Assembly (NCBI RefSeq): GCF_003252725.1
Contig: NZ_QEPO01000002.1
Location: 186,001-250,000 of the forward strand
Source: Haemophilus parainfluenzae
GTDB taxonomy: Bacteria > Pseudomonadota > Gammaproteobacteria > Enterobacterales > Pasteurellaceae
Direction: 5' to 3'
Length of the DNA: 64,000 nt
Part shown: positions 1-9,288 of the stretch, piece after piece
Position numbering within the stretch: position 1 is the first letter of the stretch
Layout of the letters: each line of letters opens with the position of its first letter
Notes under the pieces: generated by a model
What the model was told of the DNA's origin: nothing
Databases searched by the model: none
The model's input: only the letters and a program-made list of their open reading frames with translations
Made by a program: the position numbers and the translations under genes

Positions 1-670
1 CTGTTTTAACAAGAGAGAAGATACGCAATGGTAGAATTTCATAGCTTACACCACTTACGAAAGACGATACAACAACATCATCTAATGAAATAGTAAAGCT
101 TAATAACCAACCAGATACCACTGCAGGTAAGGCAAGTGGTAGAATAATTTTACGCAAAATAGTGACTTCACTCGCACCTAAATCTTTTGCAGCTTCAAGC
201 ATTCTTGCATCAAAGCCATTTAAACGCGAGAAAATCGTTACGGTAACATAAGGTAAACAGAATGTTACGTGTGCCAATAATAATGACCAGAAACCTAACG
301 AAATTCCTACAACCATGAATAAGGCTAGTAGAGAAACCGCCATTACGATATCTGGTGACATCATGACGATAAATAACATACCACTTACCGCTTGTTTACC
401 ACGGAAACGATAGCGATAAAGCGCAATTGCGGTCAAACCGCCCACAATAGTGGCTAACGTTGCAGCAAAGAAGGCAATAGTGACAGAGTGGAACGCAGCT
501 TGGATTAAGGTATCGTTATTAAATAAACGTTCATACCAGTTCCAGCTAAAGCCTTTCCAACTTAAACCATAACGGTCTTCGTTAAAGGAGTTAGTCACCA
601 AGATAATAATTGGGATATACAAATAAGCGTATACCACAAACATAAAAATATTACGTAGTAAACGACTCAT
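1..670 (-). CDS. potC: Spermidine/putrescine ABC transporter permease PotC (3' end off window)
   Basis: Inner-membrane permease of the PotABCD polyamine importer, pairing with PotB. About 223 residues are visible and the C-terminus, roughly 30 residues judging by the family's usual 256, lies beyond the left edge. The sequence is rich in membrane segments and carries the EAA loop that contacts the ATPase (EAAKDLGASEV then a downstream LPLALPAV). The start ATG overlaps the potB stop by one base (TAATG on the minus strand), so the two are translationally coupled. potD, the binding protein, would be expected further left. Identification is secure from family features and from the potA-potB context. 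Confidence 0.95.
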   Translation of the reverse strand, partial: MSRLLRNIFMFVVYAYLYIPIIILVTNSFNEDRYGLSWKGFSWNWYERLFNNDTLIQAAFHSVTIAFFAATLATIVGGLTAIALYRYRFRGKQAVSGMLFIVMMSPDIVMAVSLLALFMVVGISLGFWSLLLAHVTFCLPYVTVTIFSRLNGFDARMLEAAKDLGASEVTILRKIILPLALPAVVSGWLLSFTISLDDVVVSSFVSGVSYEILPLRIFSLVKT

Positions 671-1530
671 TATTCTAACTCCACTTTCTTATTCAACAAT
701 TTATTTGCACGATAGTAAACGAAAATCAACAATGCCATTAAGATGGTTAAGCCGATACTGATCGCTGAACCAAATGGCCAGTTACGAGAAATTAAGAATT
801 CACTCTTAATCACGTTACCAACTAATAATACTTTCGCACCACCAAGTAAGTCAGCTACGTAGAACATACCCATTGCAGGTAGTAATACTAGTAAACAACC
901 GGCTACGATACCTGGCATGGTTAATGGCAAAATAACACGGAAGAAACGCTGAACAGCATTCGCGCCTAAATCTCTTGCCGCTTCTAATAAACGTCCATCT
1001 AATTTTTCAATAGCAGAGTAGAGCGGTAGAATCATAAATGGTAAAAGGAGATACACTAAACCAATGATTACAGCCACTTCAGTATTTAAAATACGAATAG
1101 GCTCACTCAAAATGCCCATATCCATTAACATGGTATTTAACACTCCTTTCACACCAAGGAATACTTTCATCCCATAGATACGAATAAGTGAGTTTGTCCA
1201 GAATGGCAATACCACAAGGAACAATAAAAATGGACGATATGTTGGATTAATTTTGCTGACCATAAAGGCAAATGGATAGCCAATGAGTAAGCAAATAATC
1301 GTTGCAATGCCAGACATATACAATGAATTCCACACAACCTGTGCATAAAGCGGATTAAACAGGTTAGTGTAGTTATCTAAAGTAAATGGCAAAGCATAAA
1401 AGTCGCTACCATCTCGGGTTAAAAAACTTACGGTTAAAACCAATAAGTTTGGAATTAGCACAAAGAAGATTAACCAACTGAAGATAATTGCAACAGTAAT
1501 TTTCTGAAATTTATTATTGATTATCTTCAT
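670..1530 (-). CDS. potB: Spermidine/putrescine ABC transporter permease PotB
   Basis: Integral membrane permease of the polyamine importer, 286 residues with about six hydrophobic segments. It has an EAA-type loop ([15 protein letters not shown]) in the second half, where the PotA ATPase docks. I chose the ATG at 1530 because it gives the usual family length and follows GGGAGG at about 12 bases. A TTG four codons upstream sits directly against that Shine-Dalgarno and is less likely. The start overlaps the end of potA by 17 bases and the stop overlaps the potC start, so potA-potB-potC form one coupled transcript. Confidence 0.95.
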   Translation of the reverse strand: MKIINNKFQKITVAIIFSWLIFFVLIPNLLVLTVSFLTRDGSDFYALPFTLDNYTNLFNPLYAQVVWNSLYMSGIATIICLLIGYPFAFMVSKINPTYRPFLLFLVVLPFWTNSLIRIYGMKVFLGVKGVLNTMLMDMGILSEPIRILNTEVAVIIGLVYLLLPFMILPLYSAIEKLDGRLLEAARDLGANAVQRFFRVILPLTMPGIVAGCLLVLLPAMGMFYVADLLGGAKVLLVGNVIKSEFLISRNWPFGSAISIGLTILMALLIFVYYRANKLLNKKVELE

Positions 1531-2632
1531 CGTTGAGTACAACCTCCCAACCTTCGTGCCATGTAATACCTACACGTTGACCAACGCTGTGATCCATATG
1601 TGGGTCATCTTCGTTAAAGAATTCGCTCACTAATACGCGTTTACCGTTGTGATCAAATTCGACCGTAGACTCAAGTGTCATCCCTTTATAGGTACGATCC
1701 ACAATGCGACCAATAATTGCATTTGAGTGCTCATTTTCGTCAAGCTCTTCAATCACAATATCTTCAGGACGTAACAATACTTGTAGTTTTTGACCTTTTT
1801 CAGCAGAGATACTGGTGTGAATATCACATACACGACCTTCTACATTAGCAAGTAGCTCATCGTCAGATTTACGTTCAATCACAGTTGCATCAAATACGTT
1901 AATTTCGCCGATGAAGCGAGCAACGAATAAGTTAGCTGGATCTTCATAGATTTCACGTGGTGAACCATCTTGTGCAATTTTACCTTTACGCAATAAGACG
2001 ATACGGTCAGACATGGTGATCGCTTCTTCTTGATCGTGAGTAACAAAAATAAAGGTAATACCAAGTTGACGCTGTAATTGTTTAAGTTCGTTTTGCATTT
2101 GTTTACGTAACTTATAATCCAGCGCAGATAAAGATTCATCAAGTAGCAGCACTTTTGGCTTATTCACAACAGCACGAGCAATCGCGATACGTTGTTGCTG
2201 ACCACCAGAAAGTTGAGCTGGTTTACGGTCGGCCATTTCCTCTAATTGCACCATACGCAATGCATCCAGAACGCGAGGTTTAATTTCGCTTTCTGCCACT
2301 TTTTGCATACGCAAACCAAAAGCCACGTTATCAAAAATGGTCATATGCGGGAATAACGCATAACTTTGGAATACAGTGTTGATATGACGTTTTTCTGCCG
2401 GGACATTGGTAATGTCCTCACCATCCAAAATAATATGACCTTCATCTAATTCTTCTAAACCCGCCAATAAACGTAAAACTGTGGTTTTACCACAGCCTGA
2501 AGGGCCAAGGATTGTGACGAATTCGCCGTTATTAATGGTTAGATTGAAATCATTAATAATTGTGTTGGAACCATAGGATTTTTTGATAGAATGAAGCTCA
2601 ATAATAGGCTTGTTTTGAACCAGATTTTCCAC
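1514..2632 (-). CDS. potA: Spermidine/putrescine ABC transporter ATPase PotA
   Basis: Cytoplasmic ATPase that powers polyamine uptake, 372 residues. Visible motifs in order are Walker A (GPSGCGKTT), Q-loop ([10 protein letters not shown]), ABC signature (LSGGQQQR), Walker B ([12 protein letters not shown]) and H-loop (FVTHDQEEA). A C-terminal TOBE-type regulatory domain follows (LRPEDIVI onward). I chose the GTG at 2632: it gives MENLVQNKP at the N-terminus and the usual family length, with AGGGAG about 13 bases upstream. An in-frame extension to 2695 has no conserved look. It is the first gene of the pot operon, and its promoter should lie in the 2633-2909 gap. Confidence 0.95.
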   Translation of the reverse strand: MENLVQNKPIIELHSIKKSYGSNTIINDFNLTINNGEFVTILGPSGCGKTTVLRLLAGLEELDEGHIILDGEDITNVPAEKRHINTVFQSYALFPHMTIFDNVAFGLRMQKVAESEIKPRVLDALRMVQLEEMADRKPAQLSGGQQQRIAIARAVVNKPKVLLLDESLSALDYKLRKQMQNELKQLQRQLGITFIFVTHDQEEAITMSDRIVLLRKGKIAQDGSPREIYEDPANLFVARFIGEINVFDATVIERKSDDELLANVEGRVCDIHTSISAEKGQKLQVLLRPEDIVIEELDENEHSNAIIGRIVDRTYKGMTLESTVEFDHNGKRVLVSEFFNEDDPHMDHSVGQRVGITWHEGWEVVLNDEDNQ

Positions 2633-2909
2633 TAGCTTTGGTTTTCTCCCTAATTTCACCAATTTTATTGGTACTGAGTAGAAATAAACCTGCAAAAATG
2701 ATGCAGGGGCGACATAAAATTGAACGGATATGATATAGCGAATTGTTAATGATGAAAAGGATTTAATCGCGTTTTTAGGAAAAATTTTATTGAAATATTG
2801 GCCGCACTTTTTTCAGAAAATTTTATAACTCTTCACTTTCTTGTTATATATCAAGAACTGCAAGGATTTTTAGGATTAGACTAGCAGCAAAACAAAGGAG
2901 AATTTCGAA
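2633..2909. other. Divergent potA / pepT intergenic region
   Basis: AT-rich region of 277 bases separating the divergent potA and pepT genes. It holds one Hin-type uptake core (CCGCACTTTTTT near 2802) and the pepT Shine-Dalgarno AGGAG at about 2896. Both promoters are expected here, but I could not single out a convincing pair of boxes. No small gene is seen. Confidence 0.6.
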
Positions 2910-4145
2910 ATGGAAGAACAAGATAATAATAAATTATTGGAGCGATTTTTAACTTATGTTGCGTTTGATACGCAATCTAAATCGTCTGCAAAACATTCGC
3001 CAAGTTCTGCTGGGCAAATGAAGCTGGCTTTGCATTTGCAGCAAGAATTAATTGAACTAGGCTTACAAGATGTCAATGTGACTAAGCATGCCGTCGTTAC
3101 AGCTTATTTACCCTCAAATCATCCCGAATTAACACAAACCATAGGTTTTATTTCCCACCTTGATACATCCCCACAATGCAGCGGTAAAAATGTTCAACCT
3201 GAAGTGATCGAAAATTATCGGGGAGGAGATATTGCATTAGGTTTAGGGGAAGAGTTTATTAGTCCCGTATATTATCCATTTTTACATCAGCTTATTGGCA
3301 AAACCTTGATTGTGACAGATGGAACCACTTTACTTGGTGCAGATAATAAAGCTGGAATCGCAGAAATTATGGCCGCACTTTCTGTCTTGCAACGGGAAAA
3401 TATACCACATTGCAATATTCGGGTTGCATTTACGCCTGATGAAGAAATTGGCTTAGGAATGCATTATTTCCCATTGGAGGATTTTCCTTGTGATTGGGCA
3501 TATACCATAGATGGTGGAGAAGTGGGTGAGTTAGAGTATGAGAACTTTAATGCCGCGACGGCAAAAATTACCTTTAAAGGTCGGAGCATTCATCCTGGTT
3601 ATGCTAAAAACAAATTAGTGAATGCGCTTACGTTAGCTTGTGAGTTTCAACAAGGTTTTCCAAAAGATGATGTCCCCGAAAAAACATCAGGAAAAGAGGG
3701 TTTTTTCCATCTAGATGATTTTAAAGGGGATATTGAGAAAGTTGAATTACATTATCTGATTCGAGATTTTGAACAAGCTAATTTTGAGCAACGTAAGGCA
3801 TTTATTTATCAACTTGTAGAAAAATTTAATAGAGAGAAAAGCCTGAAAGAGCCGGTAGAATGTGTTATTGAAGACAGTTACAAAAATATGTATGACACTG
3901 TCAAAAATGTTCCACAGGCGATTAAACTTGCTGATGCAGCAATGAAAGCTTGCGGAATTACTCCAAATCATAAACCGATACGCGGTGGAACGGATGGGGC
4001 ATTTTTAGCAGAAAAAGGATTGGCTTGCCCAAATATCTTTACTGGTGGCTATAATTTCCATAGCAAGCATGAATTAGTGACCCTCGAAGGGATGGAAAAA
4101 GCCGTCGAAGTGATTATAAAAATAGCAAACTGTAAAGAATTGTAA
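2910..4145 (+). CDS. pepT: Peptidase T (tripeptide aminopeptidase)
   Basis: Cytoplasmic M20-family zinc metallopeptidase that removes the N-terminal residue from tripeptides. Length is 411 residues, normal for PepT. The metal and catalytic residues are in place: HLDTS (His83, Asp85), GADNKAG (Asp145), PDEEIG (Glu178/Glu179), the IDGG motif (Asp201), and the closing NFHSKHE motif near residue 384. AGGAG lies 9 bases before the ATG. It is monocistronic by layout: a separate promoter and terminated RNA follow immediately, and the next protein gene is on the other strand. Confidence 0.96.
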   Translation: MEEQDNNKLLERFLTYVAFDTQSKSSAKHSPSSAGQMKLALHLQQELIELGLQDVNVTKHAVVTAYLPSNHPELTQTIGFISHLDTSPQCSGKNVQPEVIENYRGGDIALGLGEEFISPVYYPFLHQLIGKTLIVTDGTTLLGADNKAGIAEIMAALSVLQRENIPHCNIRVAFTPDEEIGLGMHYFPLEDFPCDWAYTIDGGEVGELEYENFNAATAKITFKGRSIHPGYAKNKLVNALTLACEFQQGFPKDDVPEKTSGKEGFFHLDDFKGDIEKVELHYLIRDFEQANFEQRKAFIYQLVEKFNREKSLKEPVECVIEDSYKNMYDTVKNVPQAIKLADAAMKACGITPNHKPIRGGTDGAFLAEKGLACPNIFTGGYNFHSKHELVTLEGMEKAVEVIIKIANCKEL

Positions 4146-4164
4146 ATCTGTGTAAAGAAAAAGC

Positions 4165-4193
4165 TTGCATTTGTCAGAATATGTCAATATAAT
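4165..4193 (+). promoter_or_regulatory. Sigma-70 promoter of candidate sRNA
   Basis: TTGCAT at 4165-4170 and a perfect TATAAT at 4188-4193, separated by 17 bases. It sits just after the pepT stop and points away from pepT. The only thing downstream on this strand before a strong terminator is about 90 bases of non-coding sequence. Confidence 0.75.
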
Positions 4194-4199
4194 CGCTAG

Positions 4200-4293
4200 C
4201 GTTTTATCGAGATTCCTTTGATAAAGCTAAACTTTAGAGATTTTATTCATAAATTCCTTTTTGGTGCTCCTAAGAAATTAGGAGCTTTTTTTT
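4200..4293 (+). ncRNA. Candidate intergenic small RNA of about 93 nt
   Basis: A near-consensus promoter with its -10 at 4188-4193 predicts a start near 4200, and a strong intrinsic terminator ends at about 4293. No open reading frame of note lies between, and the next gene is on the opposite strand, so the transcript would be stand-alone. The body is U/A-rich and unstructured upstream of the terminator stem, the usual form of an Hfq- or ProQ-dependent trans-acting RNA. I cannot assign it to a known family. proQ lies about 5 kb away in this window. That is suggestive only, since ProQ acts genome-wide. Confidence 0.6.
4266..4293 (+). terminator. Intrinsic terminator of candidate sRNA
   Basis: GCTCCTAA / TTAGGAGC stem with a short GAAA-like loop, followed by an unbroken run of T from 4286. 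The reverse strand lacks a T-run, so it acts on plus-strand transcripts only. Confidence 0.85.
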
Positions 4294-4310
4294 ACCCAAA
4301 ATTCAGATCT

Positions 4311-4940
4311 TTACTTCAAAAACGGGTTGCTTCGTTTTTCTTGTCCAATAGTTGTGTAAGGACCATGTCCTGCAATAACAACCATATCATCATTTAATGT
4401 AAATAATTTATTCTTGATTGATGAGATCAATGTATCAAAATCCCCACGAGGGAAGTCTGTACGCCCAATGCTGTTTTGGAAAAGCACATCGCCAGTAAAG
4501 GCGATATTTTTTTCATGTTCAATAAAGCCAATGTGACCAGGTGTATGACCAGGAAGATGAAGAATTTCAAAGGTAAATGTACCAATTTGAATTTTTTCGC
4601 CTTCTTGATTAAACCAGCGATCCGGCGTAAATGCGGAAATATAAGGTAAACCAAATTGTTGAGATTGCTGTGGTAGACTTTCAAATAGAAAACGATCTTC
4701 TTCCTGTGAGCCCCAGATTTCAATGTTAAAATGATCACGAATTGCTTCAGCGGCACCCACATGATCAAGATGGCCATGTGTTAATAAGACTGCTTTTAGG
4801 CTTAATTCTAATTCCTCAATACGTTGAATAAGCTTTTCAGCATTACCACCAGGGTCGATAATCGCCGCATTTTTTTCATCATCCCAAATAAGTGAACAAT
4901 TTTGTTGAAAGGCTGTAACTGGAATAATTTCAATATTCAT
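4311..4940 (-). CDS. gloC: Type II glyoxalase II / MBL-fold hydrolase (GloC/YcbL family)
   Basis: Metallo-beta-lactamase-fold thioester hydrolase of 209 residues. The GloC family hydrolyses S-D-lactoylglutathione in methylglyoxal detoxification. The binuclear metal site is visible: THGHLDH (His55, His57, Asp59, His60), LPGHTPGH near 133-140, TGDVLF with its Asp, and IAGHGP near the C-terminus. It lacks the long C-terminal domain of classical GloB. AAGGAAAAAAG precedes the ATG. It follows mepK on the same strand but is separated from it by a terminator hairpin. The exact substrate is inferred from family. Confidence 0.85.
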   Translation of the reverse strand: MNIEIIPVTAFQQNCSLIWDDEKNAAIIDPGGNAEKLIQRIEELELSLKAVLLTHGHLDHVGAAEAIRDHFNIEIWGSQEEDRFLFESLPQQSQQFGLPYISAFTPDRWFNQEGEKIQIGTFTFEILHLPGHTPGHIGFIEHEKNIAFTGDVLFQNSIGRTDFPRGDFDTLISSIKNKLFTLNDDMVVIAGHGPYTTIGQEKRSNPFLK

Positions 4941-4962
4941 CTTTTTTCCTTATTATTTATAA

Positions 4963-4988
4963 CAAAAAACCGCACTAAAGTGCGGTCT
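4963..4988 (-). terminator. Paired-USS terminator after mepK
   Basis: ACCGCACT and AGTGCGGT face each other with a two-base gap (4969-4986). On the minus strand the hairpin is followed by TTTTTTG. Head-to-head uptake signals serve as a terminator between mepK and gloC. Confidence 0.8.
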
Positions 4989-5004
4989 AAAATTAAACTG
5001 TTTT

Positions 5005-5565
5005 TTATGCACCACGCCATGTTCTTACAGGGCCGGTATCGACGTGAATAAAATTACTGTAAGGATAATATCCCACACCACCGTTCTCTAGATTTTCAGC
5101 AGCTTGGCGTAATCTTGCTAAAGACACACCAGGGATTCTAAAATCGATAGCTTGGCCTTTAATATGATAGCTATTGCTTGCTACACCTCGGCTTTGGCGA
5201 TGACGCATAGCATTTGTTGCCGCACTACGATAGCCACAAATCACATCAATTTGTGCAGTACGTAAGCCCAAATCACTTTGTAAATGATAAAACTTCATGA
5301 AGAGATTGGGATCCATACGACGCACTTGGTCTGTACGGCGATCTCTCATAAAGTAATCAAGTTTACCAAGTAGTGAACGACTAAACCCTGTTGTTGCAGA
5401 GAATTCACCACTTAATCGTTCATTGGTGTTGACATTATAAAAGCTGAGAATGCGAGGTTTGGGTGTAGAGACCATGGCTAATACCGAAGTTGGCATCATG
5501 CTTGCGCCTAAAACGATGCCGCCTAATGAAAGCCATTTACGACGATTTTTGTCAATGTTACCCAT
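5005..5565 (-). CDS. mepK: Murein endopeptidase MepK-like (YcbK, DUF882, peptidase M15 fold)
   Basis: Exported peptidoglycan hydrolase of 186 residues. A twin-arginine-like leader is visible (NRRKWLSLGG, then a hydrophobic stretch and an AXA-type site around residue 30). The M15 zinc motifs follow: HIKGQAIDF (His and Asp ligands) and IHVDTG near the C-terminus. In E. coli the homologue cleaves 4-3 and especially 3-3 cross-links in murein. Its neighbour here is an L,D-transpeptidase, which makes 3-3 cross-links, so a maker and a likely cutter of the same bond are adjacent. The function is by homology. Confidence 0.85.
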   Translation of the reverse strand: MGNIDKNRRKWLSLGGIVLGASMMPTSVLAMVSTPKPRILSFYNVNTNERLSGEFSATTGFSRSLLGKLDYFMRDRRTDQVRRMDPNLFMKFYHLQSDLGLRTAQIDVICGYRSAATNAMRHRQSRGVASNSYHIKGQAIDFRIPGVSLARLRQAAENLENGGVGYYPYSNFIHVDTGPVRTWRGA

Positions 5566-5640
5566 TTTTTTAGTCTCTTTTATTACCCATCTCTCACCCT
5601 AGACAATTTTTTCTTTAAAAAGTTCTAGTGTGAACATTGT

Positions 5641-7110
5641 TTAAAGATATTTTTTTACAACAACCCAGTCAATACCATTAAAAGTCGCGGCATCGTCATA
5701 TTTATAAATATCCGGTAAAACTTGTGTTTGGCCGTTTTCAACCCATGCCGTCACATAATACAAGAATACAGGATCATTTGTACGAATGTTTGCAGAAGTT
5801 GTCTTCTTACTTTCTAAAACGTTACGTTTTTTATCTTCTGACCAGCCAGCTTCTTGTAACAGAATAGAGGCAAGTTGATCGGATTTTTCTACACGCACAC
5901 AACCTGAGCTTAATGCACGGTCTTTTTTGCTGAATAAGCTATGATTTGGGGTATCGTGAAGATAAATCGCATCAGAGCTTGGCATATTAAATTTATAGTT
6001 ACCTAATGCACTGTCACCAGCGGCTTGACGGATACGGTACGGGAATTTATCACCAATGCTACTCCAATTAATTGAGTAAGGATCGATAGTATTACCTTTG
6101 CTATCCAAAATAGAGTAGTTGTGTGCAGCCGCATAGCCAGGGTCACGTTTTAATTTCGGTAAAATATCTTCATTGATTAAACGTGTTGGAGCATTCCAAG
6201 GTGGATTAACAACTACATTGCTCAAACGACTGTACATCACCGGTGTACGACGTTCATTTTTCCCTACAATAACGCGAGATTCTAAAATTGCTTTGCCATC
6301 ACGATAATATTTCAATTGATAGCTTGGAATATTAACAAAGATTCCATTTTCAAAATCAGGAATAACGCGTAAACGTTGTGCATTAAGGGCAAGTTTTTTA
6401 CCCATTGCAGAAATACCTGAAGCTGAAATCATTGATGGGAGTGCTTGTACAGTTTCACGGTATAAACGATTATGGTTAGATAATCCGTTTACAAAACCAG
6501 AAACAGCATTGTTTTTAACCGCACTTTGCCATTGGTCAATCATTTCTTGATTTGGTAATTCTGGTTTATAAGCATTCGTTCCGTATAACCAACGTTGTGC
6601 TTGTTGATTTACATTCTTGCTGTAATACAAGTAATCAAGGAAAGCATCACTTAACAACACATCGTAGATGAGCCCGCCCGTTTTTTCAGCGTTATATAAA
6701 TTAACTAATGATTGCGCTGAACGTTTAGAAATGCCTGATGCTACCATGGCGGCATATTCACGTAGGAATTGTTTCTCTGCCGTCTTGTCTTTCCACATTA
6801 AGTCATATTTATTATCGGCATATAATTTAGCCAAAATTGGTTTGAACTGTAGATTTTGTTCACCAATTTCATGCGTTAATGACATCTCTAACATCGCTTG
6901 CTTTTCAGCGGCTAAACGAGCTTGATCTTCTTTAATTTCAGCTTCAAGTTTTGCTCGCTCTTCAGGACTTAATTTAGACATATCAACACCTTTATTTTCG
7001 GCTTGTTGAGGTTGCCCAACTGTTTTGGCCCATTCAGCTAACGCACAACCTGACGTCATCATTGATAATGATAAGACTAATGCGCTTAATTTCATTGTTC
7101 CTTTTAACAT
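5641..7110 (-). CDS. ldtD: L,D-transpeptidase (YcbB/LdtD family)
   Basis: Periplasmic enzyme that forms 3-3 peptidoglycan cross-links; 489 residues from the ATG at 7110. The YkuD catalytic motif is clear: a His in YLHDTPNH, then SSGCVRVE with the nucleophilic Cys. A scaffold and peptidoglycan-binding-like region lies N-terminal. The N-terminus is hydrophobic and ends in TSGC, a possible lipobox, so it may be a lipoprotein. Starts further upstream (to 7164) run into the prc terminator hairpin and are unlikely. ATG 7110 has AAAGG at 8 bases. A second candidate at 7095 also has AAAGGA, so the start is uncertain by five codons. Confidence 0.88.
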   Translation of the reverse strand: MLKGTMKLSALVLSLSMMTSGCALAEWAKTVGQPQQAENKGVDMSKLSPEERAKLEAEIKEDQARLAAEKQAMLEMSLTHEIGEQNLQFKPILAKLYADNKYDLMWKDKTAEKQFLREYAAMVASGISKRSAQSLVNLYNAEKTGGLIYDVLLSDAFLDYLYYSKNVNQQAQRWLYGTNAYKPELPNQEMIDQWQSAVKNNAVSGFVNGLSNHNRLYRETVQALPSMISASGISAMGKKLALNAQRLRVIPDFENGIFVNIPSYQLKYYRDGKAILESRVIVGKNERRTPVMYSRLSNVVVNPPWNAPTRLINEDILPKLKRDPGYAAAHNYSILDSKGNTIDPYSINWSSIGDKFPYRIRQAAGDSALGNYKFNMPSSDAIYLHDTPNHSLFSKKDRALSSGCVRVEKSDQLASILLQEAGWSEDKKRNVLESKKTTSANIRTNDPVFLYYVTAWVENGQTQVLPDIYKYDDAATFNGIDWVVVKKYL

Positions 7111-7135
7111 TGCTGTACCTTTAAAAATATTCATA

Positions 7136-7181
7136 AAAAATAACCGCACTTCAGTTTTTTTCATCTGCTAAAGTGCGGTCA
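7136..7181 (-). terminator. Paired-USS terminator after prc
   Basis: ACCGCACTT at 7143-7151 and AAGTGCGGT at 7171-7179 form a stem with a loop of about 19 bases. On the minus strand it is followed by TATTTTTTAT. It lies between prc and ldtD. Confidence 0.7.
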
Positions 7182-7190
7182 AAATAATCG

Positions 7191-9260
7191 TTATTTTGTT
7201 GCTTTTGCCGCTTCTTGTTTTATTTCAGCATCCACTTTTTGTTGATTCGCATTAAGTTTCACTAAATCAGCTGCCATTTTTTCTGCTTCTTTTAAGAAGA
7301 AATCAGGTGCTTCATAGTCTTTTGGCAAATCATCAATGTCTTTTAATGCTTTTTTACCTTCACGTTTAAAACGATCATTGAGATCTTTTAAACGTCTCGC
7401 ATCATCTTTATCATTTTCCGCTTTTCGCTCTTGGAAATTCAATGATAAGAATTTACGCTCACGGCGTTCATCACGAATCTTAAGATCTTCATTTAAAGCA
7501 ATAAATTCAGGATCTTTTGCAATACGCTCTAGATGTTTTTCATTTAATGCTTCAACATCTTTACGCGCTTTATTGGTTTCAGAATAAGTCGCTGGTGGAA
7601 TTTTATCCCAAGGTAAGGCGTTATCTTCTTTTTCTTCACCAATTTCTTTGGCATCAATAATTTCAGGGAAATTAATATCTGCTGCTACACCTTTTAATTG
7701 GGTTGAACCACCATTAATTCGATAGAATTTTTGGATAGTGTATTGCAACACACCAAGTGGTGTTTGGTCTAAATCATAAACAAAGTTTAATGAACGACTT
7801 TGTTGTACCGTACCTTTACCAAAGGTATTTTGCCCAATGATGATACCACGGTTGTAATCTTGCATTGCTGCAGCAAAAATTTCAGAAGCAGACGCACTGA
7901 AACGATTAATCATCACCAATAATGGACCTTTATATTGCTGAGCATTATCATCATCTTCGTGTACACGAATACGTTGATAAGCATCACGAACTTGAACCAC
8001 CGGACCATCAGTAATGAATAAACCACTCAACGCAACGGCTTCTGTTAAAGCACCACCGCCATTTTCACGAAGATCCACAATTAAAGCGCCAATTTTTTTC
8101 TTCTCAGCATCTACTAATAATTTTTTCACATCATCAGTTAAGCCAATGTAGAAACTTGGAATTTTAATAACACCAACGGTTTCACCTTCTATTTTAGAAA
8201 CAGTGAGTTTTGCTGCTTGGTCTTCAATACGGACTTTATCGCGAACTAAGGTAACAATACGGCTTTTTCCACCTTTTGCAGGTTCAATTTCAAGACGAAC
8301 TTTTGTTCCTTTTTTCCCTTTAATTTTGTCAACGATATCTTCTAAACGCCAACCGATAATATCTTCGATTTCGCCTTTTTCTTGGCCTACACCAATGATT
8401 TTATCGCCCGCTTGTAATTTTTTACTGCGTTCAGCCGGCGCACCAGGTACTAAAGACTTGATACTAGTTTCGTCATCTTCAGATTGTAATGTTGCACCAA
8501 TCCCTTCTAAAGAAAGATTCATACTTTCATTAAAGCTTTTTGCAGTACGTGGTGCTAGATAGCTTGTATGTGGATCGATTTCTCGAGCAAAAGCATTAAT
8601 ATAAGTTTGAACAATGTCATCCGCTTTAGTTTGAGTTAATCGACGAATCGCTAAATTGTAACGTTTAGTCAGTTTTTCTTTAATTTCAGGCCATTTTTTA
8701 TCTTTTAATTTCAGGCTGATTACATCATTTTTGACACGTTCTTCCCAAAGCTTATTGGCTTCTTCTTCCGTTGCTGGGAACGCAGCTTTTTCACGATCGA
8801 TCTCAATTTGATCATTACCTTTTAAATCAGGTTCTTTATCTAATAAAGATAATGCATAAGCATAACGTTCATAGCGACGTTTCATCATCAGATCGTAAAT
8901 CGCAAATGCAGCTGAAAGATCGCCCTCATTAAGTTGATCATCTAATTTAGAACCATATTTAGCACGTAAATCATCAATATCTGATTTTAAAAAGGTGTTA
9001 TGGCTGTAATCTAAGCTTTTAATGTAACGATCAAAAATCTTTTCGGAAAAGGCGTCATCAAGCTGAAATTTACGATAATGTGATTGGGTTAAACGCGTTG
9101 TTGCACGCTTTGTTGCCAACTGATTTGCGTCAGTTGCCGAAGGAATCGTAATATCGCTTTGCTTTAATTTCGGCTGCACGGCAAATGTGTCAGACGAATG
9201 AAGAAATAACGCACCTAAAATTGCTGTCGCAATAAGACTTTTGGTTGTATGTAATTTCAT
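7191..9260 (-). CDS. prc: Tail-specific periplasmic protease Prc (C-terminal processing peptidase)
   Basis: Large S41 serine protease that degrades periplasmic proteins by their C-termini and, in E. coli with NlpI, controls murein endopeptidase levels. 689 residues: signal peptide (first 27 or so), N-terminal helical domain, PDZ domain near 245-330 (SLEGIGATLQ onward), then the protease core. The catalytic dyad is seen as Ser in NRFSASASEIF and Lys in NTFGKGTVQQ. A charged C-terminal extension follows. The order proQ-prc on one strand matches E. coli, and the 28-base gap to proQ suggests co-transcription. Confidence 0.95.
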   Translation of the reverse strand: MKLHTTKSLIATAILGALFLHSSDTFAVQPKLKQSDITIPSATDANQLATKRATTRLTQSHYRKFQLDDAFSEKIFDRYIKSLDYSHNTFLKSDIDDLRAKYGSKLDDQLNEGDLSAAFAIYDLMMKRRYERYAYALSLLDKEPDLKGNDQIEIDREKAAFPATEEEANKLWEERVKNDVISLKLKDKKWPEIKEKLTKRYNLAIRRLTQTKADDIVQTYINAFAREIDPHTSYLAPRTAKSFNESMNLSLEGIGATLQSEDDETSIKSLVPGAPAERSKKLQAGDKIIGVGQEKGEIEDIIGWRLEDIVDKIKGKKGTKVRLEIEPAKGGKSRIVTLVRDKVRIEDQAAKLTVSKIEGETVGVIKIPSFYIGLTDDVKKLLVDAEKKKIGALIVDLRENGGGALTEAVALSGLFITDGPVVQVRDAYQRIRVHEDDDNAQQYKGPLLVMINRFSASASEIFAAAMQDYNRGIIIGQNTFGKGTVQQSRSLNFVYDLDQTPLGVLQYTIQKFYRINGGSTQLKGVAADINFPEIIDAKEIGEEKEDNALPWDKIPPATYSETNKARKDVEALNEKHLERIAKDPEFIALNEDLKIRDERRERKFLSLNFQERKAENDKDDARRLKDLNDRFKREGKKALKDIDDLPKDYEAPDFFLKEAEKMAADLVKLNANQQKVDAEIKQEAAKATK

Positions 9261-9288
9261 TTAACCTTTCCCGATAAGAAATAAATTA

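Noticed and set aside
375-400. Apl-type uptake core (ACCGCTTGT) within potC
   Set aside because: A single coding occurrence without the AT-rich extension is expected by chance.
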